A stretch of 33,709 nt of DNA from Pseudoflavonifractor phocaeensis (lineage in GTDB: Bacteria; Bacillota; Clostridia; Oscillospirales; Oscillospiraceae). The stretch is taken from contig NZ_JACLZC010000030.1 in the NCBI RefSeq assembly GCF_016901735.1, positions 1 through 33,709 on the forward strand, in the 5' to 3' direction. Below the pieces are notes generated by a model. The model made no database searches. It was not told the origin of the DNA and saw only the letters and a list, made by a program, of their open reading frames with translations. Of this stretch, positions 24,031-31,210 are shown one piece after another; the first letter of the stretch is position 1, and every line of letters begins with the position of its first letter. The position numbers were made by a program, and so were the translations under genes.

Positions 24031-26055
24031 TCAATCTTTTTTGAAAAATTCGTTGACCCAGCCGTCGGCCCGGAGGGGCAGGCCCTCCGCCCAATCGGGT
24101 ACCGCGGCCATGAGCCGCTCCATATCGTCCAGATCCTGCTTGCCCTCCGGGGCATCCACTACGATCTCGTCGTGGATATGAAACACCACCGGATACCCGG
24201 CCGCCTCCAGACGCTCCACCGCCTCGGCCAGACAGTCCCGGGCCGTGGCCTGGGTGATGTTCTCCACCAGCTTCCCGCCGTAGGTCTCCTGAATCTCCCA
24301 CTTCTTGCTCTGCTGGCCCTGGCCGTAGTAGCAGAGCGCGGGACGCCCAAACCGGTTTTGTCCCATGTGTGGCTTTGGATAGTACAGCTTGCGCCCGCTG
24401 GGCAGCCGGACGGTGAGAAAGTCCAGACCTGACCGGCTGCCCTCCCGGGCAAATACCAACCGCCCGCTTTGGAGCGGGATGACCCGTCCCGATCGGACGG
24501 CCTCCACCGCCGCAGTCTCCACCGTCCGCCACAGGTCCACGATGCGCGGATTTGCCCGCCGCCATAGGGCCACCAGCTCCAGCACGGCCTCGTCGTCCAG
24601 GCTGTCCAGCTCGTGGCCGGTATCCATCGCCCGCATGGCCCCTACCCCGCCCTGATAGCCCAGAGCCAGGGTAGCGACCTTGCCCTTCTGCCGGTAGCTG
24701 TATTCGGGATTCCCTTTTTTGATTTTCTCAAGGGGGATATGGAACATCTGGGACGCGGTGGCCTCATAGATCTTCCCGTGGGTGCGGAATACCTCCAGCA
24801 CCCAGTCCTCCCCGGCCAGCCAGGCGATGACCCGGGCCTCGATGGCGGAAAAGTCGGCGTCCAGCAGTGTGTTGCCCGGCGCGGCCACCAGAGCCGTCCG
24901 GATCAACTGGCTGAGCGTATCGGGCACGCTGCCGAAGATCCAGCCCAGGGCCGGGCCCCGCCCCTCTTTCACCAGCTGACGGGCCAGAGGCAGCAATTCC
25001 CCGGCGAGGTATGTCCGGGGCAGATTCTGGGGTTGGACAATGCGCCCCGCCCAGCGCCCGGTCCGGTTGGCGCCGTAAAATTGCAGCAGCCCCCGCACCC
25101 GGCCGTCGGAACCGGTGGCAGCCGCCAGCGCGTCATATTTCTTGTTGCTGGTCTTACTCAACGCCTGCCGGATCTCCAGCATCCGCCGGGCGGCCGGCGT
25201 CCCCACGTCCTCCCGCAGCATATCGGCCACCGTGCCCTTAGAGAGGTCCCCGAGGGCCCGGCCAGTTTCTCGCTCCAGCCAGGCGGACAGCTGCCCGACA
25301 CTGTTGGGGTTCTCCAGACCGGTCAATTTGCGGGCCTCCTCCAGATAGGCCGCCCGGGTCTCGGCGTCCAACGCCCGCGCACCTGCTACCAGCGCTCGGT
25401 CCACCCCTACGCCCCGTAGGTTGATGCGCTGATCGGTCTCCCACTGGCGCTGTACGTCCTCCGGTACGGGGAATGGGGAGAGCCGCGCCTCGATCTCCAT
25501 CTCGGTGACCACGTCCCGGGCGTTATAGCTCCGGAAAAGCGCCCACCGTTCCGGGTCGTGGCAGGGTAGGTTTCTTGTCCGGCCGCCGTTGTGCCTGGTG
25601 GGCGTACATGGGACACAAAAATACCGGATCAGCGCTTTGCCCGCGGCCAGTTTCTGCCTGTCCTCGGGCAGTTCCAGCGCCCGGCCGCAGGCGTCCAGGC
25701 CGGCGGGATAGCCCAGATACATCCCGTGGAGCATGGTGCAGCGCCACTGCGGCAGCCAGTTGGCCGCCCAGGCGTCATCCATCCGGAAATGCCGGCTGAT
25801 ACAGTACCACTCGAACGCGGCGTTGTATGCGTGTTTGACGGTGTGCTTGTCCAGCAGATACCCCACCGCATCGGCGGGCAGCTGGCCGCCCGGCTGGGTC
25901 ATATCCACTACTTTGACCGGGCCGCCGTCGAGGCTGTAAGCGAACAGGAGGATCTGGAAGGCCGGGCTCTGCGCGTATTTGTAAAGCCCGGCCTTTTGGA
26001 TGTCCACGTCGCTGTACGTCTCGATGTCTACACTGAGATGATGTACGGTCTCCAT
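24031..26055 (-). CDS. family A DNA polymerase with 3'-5' exonuclease
   Basis: A 674-aa replicative polymerase. The N-terminal exonuclease domain has Exo I VDIETYSD (D10, E12), Exo II-like KHAYNAAFEWYC and Exo III YNARDVVTEMEI. Polymerase motif A is DADFSAIEARVIAWLAGE, motif B is YRQKGKVATLALGYQGG, and motif C is FHIHDEIVVDAPE. It is of bacteriophage PolA type rather than a bacterial Pol I, which would have a 5'-nuclease. It sits with DUF2815 and DUF2800 as usual in this phage replication module. Confidence 0.95.
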   Translation of the reverse strand: METVHHLSVDIETYSDVDIQKAGLYKYAQSPAFQILLFAYSLDGGPVKVVDMTQPGGQLPADAVGYLLDKHTVKHAYNAAFEWYCISRHFRMDDAWAANWLPQWRCTMLHGMYLGYPAGLDACGRALELPEDRQKLAAGKALIRYFCVPCTPTRHNGGRTRNLPCHDPERWALFRSYNARDVVTEMEIEARLSPFPVPEDVQRQWETDQRINLRGVGVDRALVAGARALDAETRAAYLEEARKLTGLENPNSVGQLSAWLERETGRALGDLSKGTVADMLREDVGTPAARRMLEIRQALSKTSNKKYDALAAATGSDGRVRGLLQFYGANRTGRWAGRIVQPQNLPRTYLAGELLPLARQLVKEGRGPALGWIFGSVPDTLSQLIRTALVAAPGNTLLDADFSAIEARVIAWLAGEDWVLEVFRTHGKIYEATASQMFHIPLEKIKKGNPEYSYRQKGKVATLALGYQGGVGAMRAMDTGHELDSLDDEAVLELVALWRRANPRIVDLWRTVETAAVEAVRSGRVIPLQSGRLVFAREGSRSGLDFLTVRLPSGRKLYYPKPHMGQNRFGRPALCYYGQGQQSKKWEIQETYGGKLVENITQATARDCLAEAVERLEAAGYPVVFHIHDEIVVDAPEGKQDLDDMERLMAAVPDWAEGLPLRADGWVNEFFKKD

Positions 26056-26058
26056 GAT

Positions 26059-26673
26059 TTAGAAGGGCAGAGGCCCCGCGGGGATTGCGCCCCACCCGCC
26101 GGGCACCACGGAGCCGGTCATAGCTTGCCAGGGAACGGCGGCGGACACCGGCTGGAACGCCTCCTGCGCCGTCACATGGCCGCCCAGGGGGTCGCCGTCG
26201 GCGGTTTTCTGCACCCCGTTCAGCCCGCAGCCGATCCCCTTCTTGCCCGCGTTGGCGTAGGCAAAGAAGTTGACCGAGACGTTGCCCCACATACCCGAAT
26301 AGACCTGGGTGGGGTCGATGATGGGCTGTACCTGGTCGTCCACCACAAAGGGCGGATGCTTGCTGGAGGCCGTAAACACCCACATCCCCCGGCACTCTTC
26401 GCCGAAAGCGCTGCCGTCGCTGGGCCGGGGGCCGTCGCCGTCATGGACGCAGATGGCGGGCATGGGCGGGCGGACACCGGCCCACTTATTGGCCACGCCG
26501 GCCTCGATGGCTTGGTTCACTGCCTGATCGATGAGAGCCTTGGCCTGAGTATTGCTCTTGGGCACCAGAATGGTGCAGCTGTACCGGGGCTCCCCCTGGG
26601 GATTGTTGAATGGTGCTTTGGCCTGGAACAGGCTGCAATAGGAAAAACGGACGCCAGAAATCGTGATAGCCAT
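26059..26673 (-). CDS. DUF2815 family (phage ssDNA-binding-like) protein
   Basis: A 204-aa protein. The ATG at 26673 follows AAAGGAG with about 9-nt spacing. It begins AITISGVRFSYCSLFQAKAP, then YSCTILVPKSNTQAKALIDQ and later GMWVFTASSKHPPFVVDDQV, and ends with Pro/Gly-rich tails. These match DUF2815, which lies beside phage DNA polymerases and is thought to bind single-stranded DNA. The exact activity in this phage is inferred from the family. Confidence 0.9.
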   Translation of the reverse strand: MAITISGVRFSYCSLFQAKAPFNNPQGEPRYSCTILVPKSNTQAKALIDQAVNQAIEAGVANKWAGVRPPMPAICVHDGDGPRPSDGSAFGEECRGMWVFTASSKHPPFVVDDQVQPIIDPTQVYSGMWGNVSVNFFAYANAGKKGIGCGLNGVQKTADGDPLGGHVTAQEAFQPVSAAVPWQAMTGSVVPGGWGAIPAGPLPF

Positions 26674-26719
26674 AAGATTGTTCTCCTTTATCAGTTTCAT
26701 TTTTTTCGGATGCCGGGGA

Positions 26720-27931
26720 TCATGCTTTGCCTGCCACGGTAAAAGCCGCGGCGGCGGCGTTGTACGGCTGGCGCGGATCATCCTCCGGCACCAGGGTCGG
26801 CTTGCCGGGGGCCTTTACCCACAGGCCTTCCGCCGTCTCTCCAAACACTTTCTTGCCCAGGGATTTTTCCAGCCCGGCGACAGTTACCGGCCTGCGCTCG
26901 TAGAGCAGCGCCTCCTCCACGCCGCGGGCACGGAGCTCCGGGAACGCCAGCTCAATTCCGCCGGTCCAGTCCCGGGTCACCCGCCCCTCTACCACCTTCC
27001 AGCCCGCGATGACCCGGCCTTCCAGCGTGGCCTTCATGGCGTAGGCCTCCAGGTCCTTGACCCAGCCGGCGACCTCCCTCCCTCGGGTGAGGGCGTCGCC
27101 CACCTGGGCGTCGGACAGCAGCGGGGTATCCGTGCCCTCATAGGCATGGACGCCAGCCGACCCGGCGGGGATTCCGCCCGCTTCCTGCTCCAGCGCCAGC
27201 ATCTGCCGGGCCCGGGCGGCGCACTGGGCTTTCGCTTTGCAGAACCGGCACCAGTCGCCGGCCTGGAAGTCTCCCGTGCCCTCCCAGGCCAGTCTGGCGG
27301 CAGGCGCGGCGGTGGTCTCGGCCCATTGCCGGAGCGCCTCAACCGTGGTCTCCCATTCCCTGACGCCGCCGGCATTGGGCTGGACAATGGACAGCTGTAT
27401 GGTGCGGATGCTGTCGCCGAAGATGACGGAGTATTCCCGCAGCGCCCCCAGGGCATACAGCATCAATTGCGGGTTGTGTTCGGCTTCTACCAGCACACCG
27501 GCGCCGTTCTTGTAGTCCACTACGTCCATCCGCCCGGAGCCGATCATGATGCAGTCGGCAGTTCCAAACCCTTCTGGCGCAATGTGGTCATAACAGACCC
27601 GCACTTCCAGCGCCACGGAGGGCGGCTCCGGATAGGCCATGGCCCGGACTTTCAGGTGCTCCAGATACACGTCGGTGGCGCTGTCCATGGATTTTTCGTA
27701 GTGCGCGTGCGCCTGCAGCTTCTTCAGCCGGGCCTGATAGGTCCGATTGGGGAGCGTCTCGATAAAATACTGCCTGGCTTTCAGCTCGGCGATCTCATGG
27801 GCCAGGCGGCCGGCTTCGGCGTAGGTGCTGGTGTGATCGGGCATTCCCTGGGTCAGCCGGGCCGAAGGCGGGCAGTGAATCCACCGGTGGGCGCTGCTGG
27901 CGCCCAGCAGGGCGTGTTTTTCAGGGGGCAT
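26720..27931 (-). CDS. DUF2800 PD-(D/E)XK nuclease-like protein
   Basis: A 403-aa protein whose ATG (27931) overlaps the preceding TGA by one base. It opens PPEKHALLGASSAHRWIHCP with the conserved HxxxxSS(S/A)xRW pattern. A DVVDYKNGAG motif, with the acidic-to-Lys catalytic core, follows near residue 140, and a Cys cluster WCRFCKAKAQCAAR near residue 220 could hold an iron-sulfur cluster as in Cas4/RecB nucleases. It is a standard partner of the DUF2815 and polymerase genes. It probably processes DNA ends during phage replication or recombination. Confidence 0.9.
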   Translation of the reverse strand: MPPEKHALLGASSAHRWIHCPPSARLTQGMPDHTSTYAEAGRLAHEIAELKARQYFIETLPNRTYQARLKKLQAHAHYEKSMDSATDVYLEHLKVRAMAYPEPPSVALEVRVCYDHIAPEGFGTADCIMIGSGRMDVVDYKNGAGVLVEAEHNPQLMLYALGALREYSVIFGDSIRTIQLSIVQPNAGGVREWETTVEALRQWAETTAAPAARLAWEGTGDFQAGDWCRFCKAKAQCAARARQMLALEQEAGGIPAGSAGVHAYEGTDTPLLSDAQVGDALTRGREVAGWVKDLEAYAMKATLEGRVIAGWKVVEGRVTRDWTGGIELAFPELRARGVEEALLYERRPVTVAGLEKSLGKKVFGETAEGLWVKAPGKPTLVPEDDPRQPYNAAAAAFTVAGKA

Positions 27932-28350
27932 CAGATTTTCGCCCCCAATCCCCGCAGCTCGGTGGCGAAGGACCCAATCTGCTCCGGGCGGAGCTGGACC
28001 ACATCCTGCACGCCGAATTTCTGGAGCAGGCCCATCAGCAGCGGCATCGCGTCCGGTTTGCCCATCAGCAGATCGGCCCCCGCCTTGCTCAGCTGGGCCA
28101 GGGTGATCTGGGGAGCGGGCGCGGTGGGCACGACAGGCGCCGGAGCTGCCGCGGGCGCCGGAGCTGCCGCGGGCGCAGGGGCTACCGGTACGGCAGCAGG
28201 CGCGGGGCTGACGAACGCCGCGGCGGTGAGCGCGTGATCGGCGGGCGCTTCCGGCACAGGGGTCTCCGCGCGGGCGCCCAGCAGGGCTTTGGCAATGGCC
28301 GAGGCGGCCAGGGTAAGGTCGGGGCACTTGATGGTGATATTGATGTCCAT
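27931..28350 (-). CDS. Ala/Pro-rich phage protein of unknown function
   Basis: A 139-aa protein with a short conserved N-terminal segment (MDINITIKCPDLTLAASAIA), a long Ala/Pro/Val linker (about residues 48-82), and a C-terminal helical part (LSKAGADLLMGKPDAMPLLM then LLQKFGVQDVVQL). The split into two conserved ends joined by a low-complexity linker is common for this gene upstream of DUF2800. It may act as an adaptor for the nuclease. I do not recognise an established name. Confidence 0.7.
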   Translation of the reverse strand: MDINITIKCPDLTLAASAIAKALLGARAETPVPEAPADHALTAAAFVSPAPAAVPVAPAPAAAPAPAAAPAPVVPTAPAPQITLAQLSKAGADLLMGKPDAMPLLMGLLQKFGVQDVVQLRPEQIGSFATELRGLGAKI

Positions 28351-28379
28351 AGTGGTTCCTCCTTTGTGTTTGGGTAAGG

Positions 28380-28505
28380 TCAGTAGCGCAGCATCAGCGC
28401 CGTGAGACAGGCGGTGATGGTCATCAGCCCGGCGGCGATGGCCAGGCCCTCAATCGTGGCCGTCCAGAACTGGCGGCGGCGCTTCTTGTAATTCTTCTCG
28501 CGCAT
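28380..28505 (-). CDS. 41-aa membrane microprotein
   Basis: The frame runs from ATG (28503-28505) to TGA (28380-28382), with GGAAGGAG six nt upstream, an excellent binding site. The peptide is basic at the start (MREKNYKKRRRQFW) followed by one hydrophobic segment (about residues 15-38, with GLAIAAGLMTITACLTALML). It would be a single-pass membrane protein with a cytoplasmic basic end. It overlaps the end of the 120-aa gene out of frame by 56 nt. Confidence 0.65.
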   Translation of the reverse strand: MREKNYKKRRRQFWTATIEGLAIAAGLMTITACLTALMLRY

Positions 28506-28812
28506 GGTTAAGCTCCTTCCTTTTTGCTATATAGGCTTTTTGCTGTGCCAGTACAGACGCGCGGTTTTCCAGGTACCATTTTTTCTTATACTCAGAAATC
28601 TTCTTGCGGTTTTTCTGATAGTAGGAACGATCGTAGGCTCTTTTCCGTTGTATCTGCTTCTTCTTCTCGATCTCCTCCCAGCTGGAGCGCTGCCAGACGG
28701 CATAGGCGTCCAGCTCCCGGGAGAGTTGGACCTCTTCATAAGTGAGCTGGAACTCGGCCTCGATCTGGGCGTCCGCTTCGGCCATGGCGGCCAGCTCCTC
28801 GGGGGTAAACAT
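28450..28812 (-). CDS. basic coiled-coil protein of unknown function
   Basis: A 120-aa protein directly after the lipoprotein gene with no gap. It begins MFTPEELAAMAEADAQIEAE, with two Glu-rich helices, then KKKQIQRKRAYDRSYYQKNR and KKISEYKKKWYLENRASV, a strongly basic Tyr/Lys/Arg repeat resembling DNA-binding scaffolds in phage genomes. A charged C-terminus follows. A DNA-associated role is possible; no family is assigned. Confidence 0.65.
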   Translation of the reverse strand: MFTPEELAAMAEADAQIEAEFQLTYEEVQLSRELDAYAVWQRSSWEEIEKKKQIQRKRAYDRSYYQKNRKKISEYKKKWYLENRASVLAQQKAYIAKRKELNHAREELQEAPPPVLDGHD

Positions 28813-29202
28813 TTACTCGTCCGAGGTGATCGTCACACCGCCAATCATTTGCGGCAAAATGTTCACCTCATAATGATACTGGTCCACATAGGCGCCGGAC
28901 ACGTCCTGGACAATATAGGTCGTCCATTCGCTGAGGTAGATGTAATCCTTCTTATACGATCCAGGAGCTACCTCGCTGATAATAGAAAGCTCATTGTTGC
29001 CCTCATTGGTCAAAGCGAAGTTCCCCACCAGCTCGTAGAGGATCGTATCATCCCGCACGTTGATAACGGTAATTTTGCGGGTAACGTTGAAATTGTCTGC
29101 CTGCTGAGAGATGTTGTAGGACACCTTATCACTCTCACGGCATCCGCTCAGCACGGTGGTGATAAGAGCCGCCGTGGCCAGAACTGCAATCATTTTCTTC
29201 AT
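28813..29202 (-). CDS. exported phage lipoprotein, candidate superinfection exclusion
   Basis: A 129-aa protein with an N-terminal Sec/lipoprotein signal: MKKMIAVLATAALITTVLSG followed by Cys at position 21, so the lipobox LSGC is complete. The mature part is beta-rich (ESDKVSYNISQQADNFNV, then KITVINVRDDTILYELVGNF) and resembles small beta-sandwich lipoproteins found in prophages. Such proteins can block DNA injection by related phages (superinfection exclusion). That role is inferred from location and surface anchoring, not shown here. Confidence 0.75.
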   Translation of the reverse strand: MKKMIAVLATAALITTVLSGCRESDKVSYNISQQADNFNVTRKITVINVRDDTILYELVGNFALTNEGNNELSIISEVAPGSYKKDYIYLSEWTTYIVQDVSGAYVDQYHYEVNILPQMIGGVTITSDE

Positions 29203-29355
29203 TCACGTTTCTCCTTTTGTCAGCGTAGATACCAGACGATAGAACTCTTTCAAACTGATATCCCGATCCAGTGCAACGGCCATTACGATATTTTTTCGGT
29301 TCTGTTCACTATCGTTGGCCGCTTGCAGATACTCCTTGTATGTCTCCGGGCTCAT
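29203..29355 (-). CDS. 50-aa phage protein
   Basis: A small gene from ATG (29353-29355) to TGA (29203-29205). The peptide begins MSPETYKEYLQAANDSEQNR, then a helix (KNIVMAVALDRDISLKEFYR) with Leu/Val spacing and ends KGE T. It appears to be a short helical protein, possibly regulatory. Its TGA lies immediately before the lipoprotein ATG. No family is recognised. Confidence 0.65.
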   Translation of the reverse strand: MSPETYKEYLQAANDSEQNRKNIVMAVALDRDISLKEFYRLVSTLTKGET

Positions 29356-29356
29356 G

Positions 29357-29515
29357 CTACATCACCCGCTCCACACGGTAGAAGTTTCCGCCGAAGAGCA
29401 TGTACACTCCGCCCACCTCCAGCTTGTCCGGGGTGACGTAGGTCTTGGGGCGCTTTCCGCACCCCCTCCAGCCGTTCCACCTGGTCAGTCGGACCTGGCG
29501 GATCTTATAGACCAT
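29357..29515 (-). CDS. 52-aa small protein of unknown function
   Basis: The ATG at 29515 was chosen because it starts 2 nt after the preceding stop, with AGGGGGGAGTG upstream. The peptide reads VYKIRQVRLTRWNGWRGCGK, then YVTPDKLEVGGVYMLFGGNF and RVERVM. It is small, basic and beta-like. Similar small proteins are common near phage early genes. The role is unknown. Confidence 0.6.
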   Translation of the reverse strand: MVYKIRQVRLTRWNGWRGCGKRPKTYVTPDKLEVGGVYMLFGGNFYRVERVM

Positions 29516-29516
29516 C

Positions 29517-29735
29517 TCACTCCCCCCTCTCCATAAAGTCGCCCTCCAGGTACCGCACAAAGGCGGTCCGGGGGATTTTGACCCGCTTGCCGATCACGAT
29601 GACCGGAAAGCCCAGCTTCTCCGGGTGCAGCCGGGCCTCCAGCCGGATGTAATGGGGATCACACCCCAGCACATGCCCCGCCACAGCGGCGGTGATGACC
29701 GAGGTATCCATCTTCTTGACATCTTCCAGCGTCAC
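29517..29735 (-). CDS. excisionase-like / MerR-type helix-turn-helix protein
   Basis: A 72-aa DNA-binding protein. It starts at GTG (29733-29735), where AAGGAGG lies eight nt away; a GTG 9 nt earlier would be only one base from that site. The motif VITAAVAGHVLGCDPHYIRL is a helix-turn-helix, followed by GFPVIVIGKRVKIPRTAFVR, which resembles the wing and docking strand of excisionases. It may assist prophage excision or act as an early regulator. Its distance from the integrase (over 2 kb) makes excisionase function a guess. Confidence 0.6.
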   Translation of the reverse strand: MTLEDVKKMDTSVITAAVAGHVLGCDPHYIRLEARLHPEKLGFPVIVIGKRVKIPRTAFVRYLEGDFMERGE

Positions 29736-29765
29736 GGGGTACACCTCCTTCTTTTGGTTGCCCCC

Positions 29766-29795
29766 TTGCCCCCTTGCTCCAACGTGTGGTAAACT
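29766..29795 (+). promoter_or_regulatory. possible promoter of the antisense gene
   Basis: TTGCCC (29766-29771), an 18-bp spacer and TAAACT (29790-29795) lie about 20 bp before the 74-aa gene. Neither hexamer is close to consensus, so this is a weak call. Confidence 0.35.
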
Positions 29796-29817
29796 ATGGT
29801 AGAAAGGGGGTGATTTT

Positions 29818-30042
29818 ATGCCAAATGTCATAAACTTTCCGAAATCCGGAACAAGAATTGCATTATATACCGAAGAAAACATGTTTATTGGAACAAGCTC
29901 AAATTCTGAAGACTTCATTGGGCGCCCTGGCCTCTGGCTCACAGACGCTGTTATCGCGTCCATAAAGGCACAGATTTGTCCAGCGGATCTCCTTCATCTT
30001 GATTCGGTGTGTGTGTGCTGTGGGATAAAGTTGTTGCGGTGA
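29818..30042 (+). CDS. 74-aa plus-strand protein, antisense to the early operon
   Basis: A plus-strand gene with an excellent ribosome binding site (AAAGGGGGTGATTTT before ATG). The protein begins MPNVINFPKSGTRIALYTEE, then MFIGTSSNSEDFIGRPGLWL and a Cys-rich tail (CVCCGIK). It lies between two minus-strand genes of the early operon and overlaps the 3' end of the 29899-30294 frame by 144 bp on the opposite strand. The opposite frame has a comparable binding site. The function is unknown. Confidence 0.6.
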   Translation: MPNVINFPKSGTRIALYTEENMFIGTSSNSEDFIGRPGLWLTDAVIASIKAQICPADLLHLDSVCVCCGIKLLR

Positions 30043-30294
30043 GTCATGCTCCTTCTTTTGAATGGCTTCCCGAATAAGCTTACACAGTTTCTTCCGGTCC
30101 TCTTCGGTGTGGGCGATGTCCCCCTGAATGCGGATAACCGGCTCCCCTTGGTCTTTCCCACCGAGGGGAGCCTCTTTCTTCTGGTCTCCGCCGTGGGTGA
30201 CATCCCGGTGCGTCTCAAGCATCGAGATCAGCCGATCCGCCTTTTCGTCCAGCCGCCGCAGAAGCTCCAGCACAAGTGCTTCATAGTGGTGCAC
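29899..30294 (-). CDS. hypothetical early protein
   Basis: A 131-aa frame starting at GTG (30292-30294), 3 codons after another GTG; GAGGGGGTGATTTTT precedes it. The N-terminal part HHYEALVLELLRRLDEKADR is a Leu-rich helix, and the middle is Lys/Glu-rich (DRKKLCKLIREAIQKKEHDS). The final third runs antisense to the 74-aa plus-strand gene and has an unusual composition, so the true end may differ. It is likely a DNA-related early protein; no family assigned. Confidence 0.5.
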   Translation of the reverse strand: MHHYEALVLELLRRLDEKADRLISMLETHRDVTHGGDQKKEAPLGGKDQGEPVIRIQGDIAHTEEDRKKLCKLIREAIQKKEHDSPQQLYPTAHTHRIKMKEIRWTNLCLYGRDNSVCEPEARAPNEVFRI

Positions 30295-30339
30295 AAAAAT
30301 CACCCCCTCTCTATGTGCGGTTGGGTCGTTGTTGTCTGC

Positions 30340-30495
30340 TCAGCTGGCGGGGCGCTGGTCGGGCTGGGCCTGCGCATGAGTGGACGCGAGATCCAGGCCC
30401 ATGGCCACGCCCAACAAGCACTGCTGCTTGGACTCGGGCAGCCGATCAAAGATGGTCAGAATGTCGATCATGGTCCGCTTTGCCTTCTCGTTCAT
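30340..30495 (-). CDS. 51-aa first gene of the leftward early operon
   Basis: The ATG at 30495 follows AAGGAGGTGATGGC, a perfect binding site. The peptide begins MNEKAKRTMIDILTIFDRLP, then ESKQQCLLGVAMGLDLAS and a Gln/Pro-rich tail. It resembles small proteins encoded just across from prophage repressors. It is the first gene transcribed by the promoter at 30525-30553. It may be a Cro-like or antirepressor-like regulator, but no helix-turn-helix is obvious. Confidence 0.65.
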   Translation of the reverse strand: MNEKAKRTMIDILTIFDRLPESKQQCLLGVAMGLDLASTHAQAQPDQRPAS

Positions 30496-30506
30496 GCCAT
30501 CACCTC

Positions 30507-30577
30507 CTTGTTGTTTCTGTAACAAGTGTACGCCATTAAAACAACTTTGTCAATAGCTTTTTTGTTGTTTTCATGGC
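30507..30577. repeat. operator-like inverted repeats between the divergent promoters
   Basis: GCCATTAAAACAAC (30532-30545) and GTTGTTTTCATGGC (30564-30577) form a 14-bp inverted repeat with one mismatch and an 18-bp spacer containing the -35 element of the leftward promoter. A second dyad, CTTGTT with AACAAG (30507-30526), overlaps the -10 side. These are likely repressor operators; which protein binds is inferred. Confidence 0.6.
30525..30553 (-). promoter_or_regulatory. leftward early promoter
   Basis: On the minus strand, perfect TTGACA (30548-30553), a 17-bp spacer, and TACACT (30525-30530). It is the likely main early promoter for the replication operon, sitting between inverted repeats, so it should be repressed by the XRE repressor in the lysogen. 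Confidence 0.85.
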
Positions 30578-30586
30578 ATTTTTTCC

Positions 30587-30615
30587 TTGACGCAAAAGTC
30601 AAAAAATGATAATAT
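30587..30615 (+). promoter_or_regulatory. promoter of the repressor gene
   Basis: TTGACG (30587-30592), a 17-bp spacer and TAATAT (30610-30615) lie 24 bp before the repressor start. TTGAC-N6-GTCAA (30587-30602) is a dyad overlapping the -35 and could be an autoregulatory operator. Confidence 0.8.
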
Positions 30616-30639
30616 GATTTGCAGAAAGGTGGTGAGCAA

Positions 30640-31026
30640 ATGGATGAGCGAATAAAAGAACTGCGTAAAGCGCTTGGCTTTACGCAGCAGCAATTTGCAG
30701 ATCATATAGGCGTGAAGCGGAATACTGTCGGACAATATGAAATTGGGCGCAATCCTCCCACCGATACGGTTATCACCCTTATCTGTCGGGAATTTGGAGT
30801 ATCAGAAACGTGGCTTCGTAGCGGTGAAGGCGAGATGTTCGTGCCGAAGAGCCGTAATGAAGAGCTGTTCGAGTTCATTGCAAAGGTGGCTGAGGGACCG
30901 AAAAATGACATCCGTGCCAAACTGCTGACCGTGATGTCACGACTCACAGACGAGCAGTGGGAGCTCCTGGCGGATATAGCGCGTCAATTAGCCGACGAAG
31001 AGCAAGAAAAAGCGGGCCCGGACTAA
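30640..31026 (+). CDS. XRE-family (cI-like) repressor
   Basis: A 128-aa protein with a helix-turn-helix in residues 2-60: MDERIKELRKALGFTQQQFA, DHIGVKRNTVGQYEIGRNPP. The ATG at 30640 follows AAAGGTGGTGAGCAA. The C-terminal half (VSETWLRSGEGEMFV then helical DEQWELLADIARQLA) is short, lacking an S24 peptidase domain, so induction by RecA-style cleavage is not expected. It is divergently oriented to the early operon and located next to its operators. Role as the lysogeny repressor is a strong inference. Confidence 0.85.
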   Translation: MDERIKELRKALGFTQQQFADHIGVKRNTVGQYEIGRNPPTDTVITLICREFGVSETWLRSGEGEMFVPKSRNEELFEFIAKVAEGPKNDIRAKLLTVMSRLTDEQWELLADIARQLADEEQEKAGPD

Positions 31027-31037
31027 TCCGGACCCGC
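31007..31037 (-). terminator. terminator of the 35-aa microgene, antisense to the repressor end
   Basis: On the minus strand, GCGGGTCCGGA, TTAG and TCCGGGCCCGC form an 11-bp stem with one mismatch, followed by TTTTTCTTGC. The repressor stop codon (TAA, 31024-31026) is in the loop. On the plus strand there is no T-tract, so termination should work in the minus direction. Confidence 0.75.
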
Positions 31038-31047
31038 TGAGTGGGCG

Positions 31048-31155
31048 CTATTTGATGATGGCTTGAATGATTCTCTGAATCAATTCAAGCTGTCGTATGT
31101 TGGCACATTCCAGCAAACGTGTTATGGACGAAATTAGCTTTTCTTTTTTCTCCAT
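31048..31155 (-). CDS. 35-aa microprotein with its own promoter
   Basis: The frame runs from ATG (31153-31155) to TAG (31048-31050), preceded by AGGAGG. The peptide MEKKEKLISSITRLLECANI then RQLELIQRIIQAIIK is a pair of amphipathic helices. Similar short proteins occur beside repressors in Firmicutes prophages. A consensus promoter lies upstream and a terminator downstream, so it is a complete monocistronic gene. The function is unknown; a partner or modulator of the repressor is possible. Confidence 0.7.
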   Translation of the reverse strand: MEKKEKLISSITRLLECANIRQLELIQRIIQAIIK

Positions 31156-31210
31156 ACTAGCCGCCCCCTCCTATGGGCACATATCCGCACCGGCGAAATC
31201 CCTTGTTACC
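31156..31210 (-). other. leader of the microgene
   Basis: A 55-nt untranslated leader between the -10 and the AUG, with no clear additional structure apart from the AGGAGG site. It contains the motif CTTGTTAC next to the -10, which also appears, in opposite orientation, at the early promoter. Confidence 0.4.

Noticed and set aside
30518..30524. TGTAACA near the early promoter as the same element as the origin repeats
   Set aside because: A seven-base match is expected several times by chance in this window, so it is not evidence for a shared regulator.
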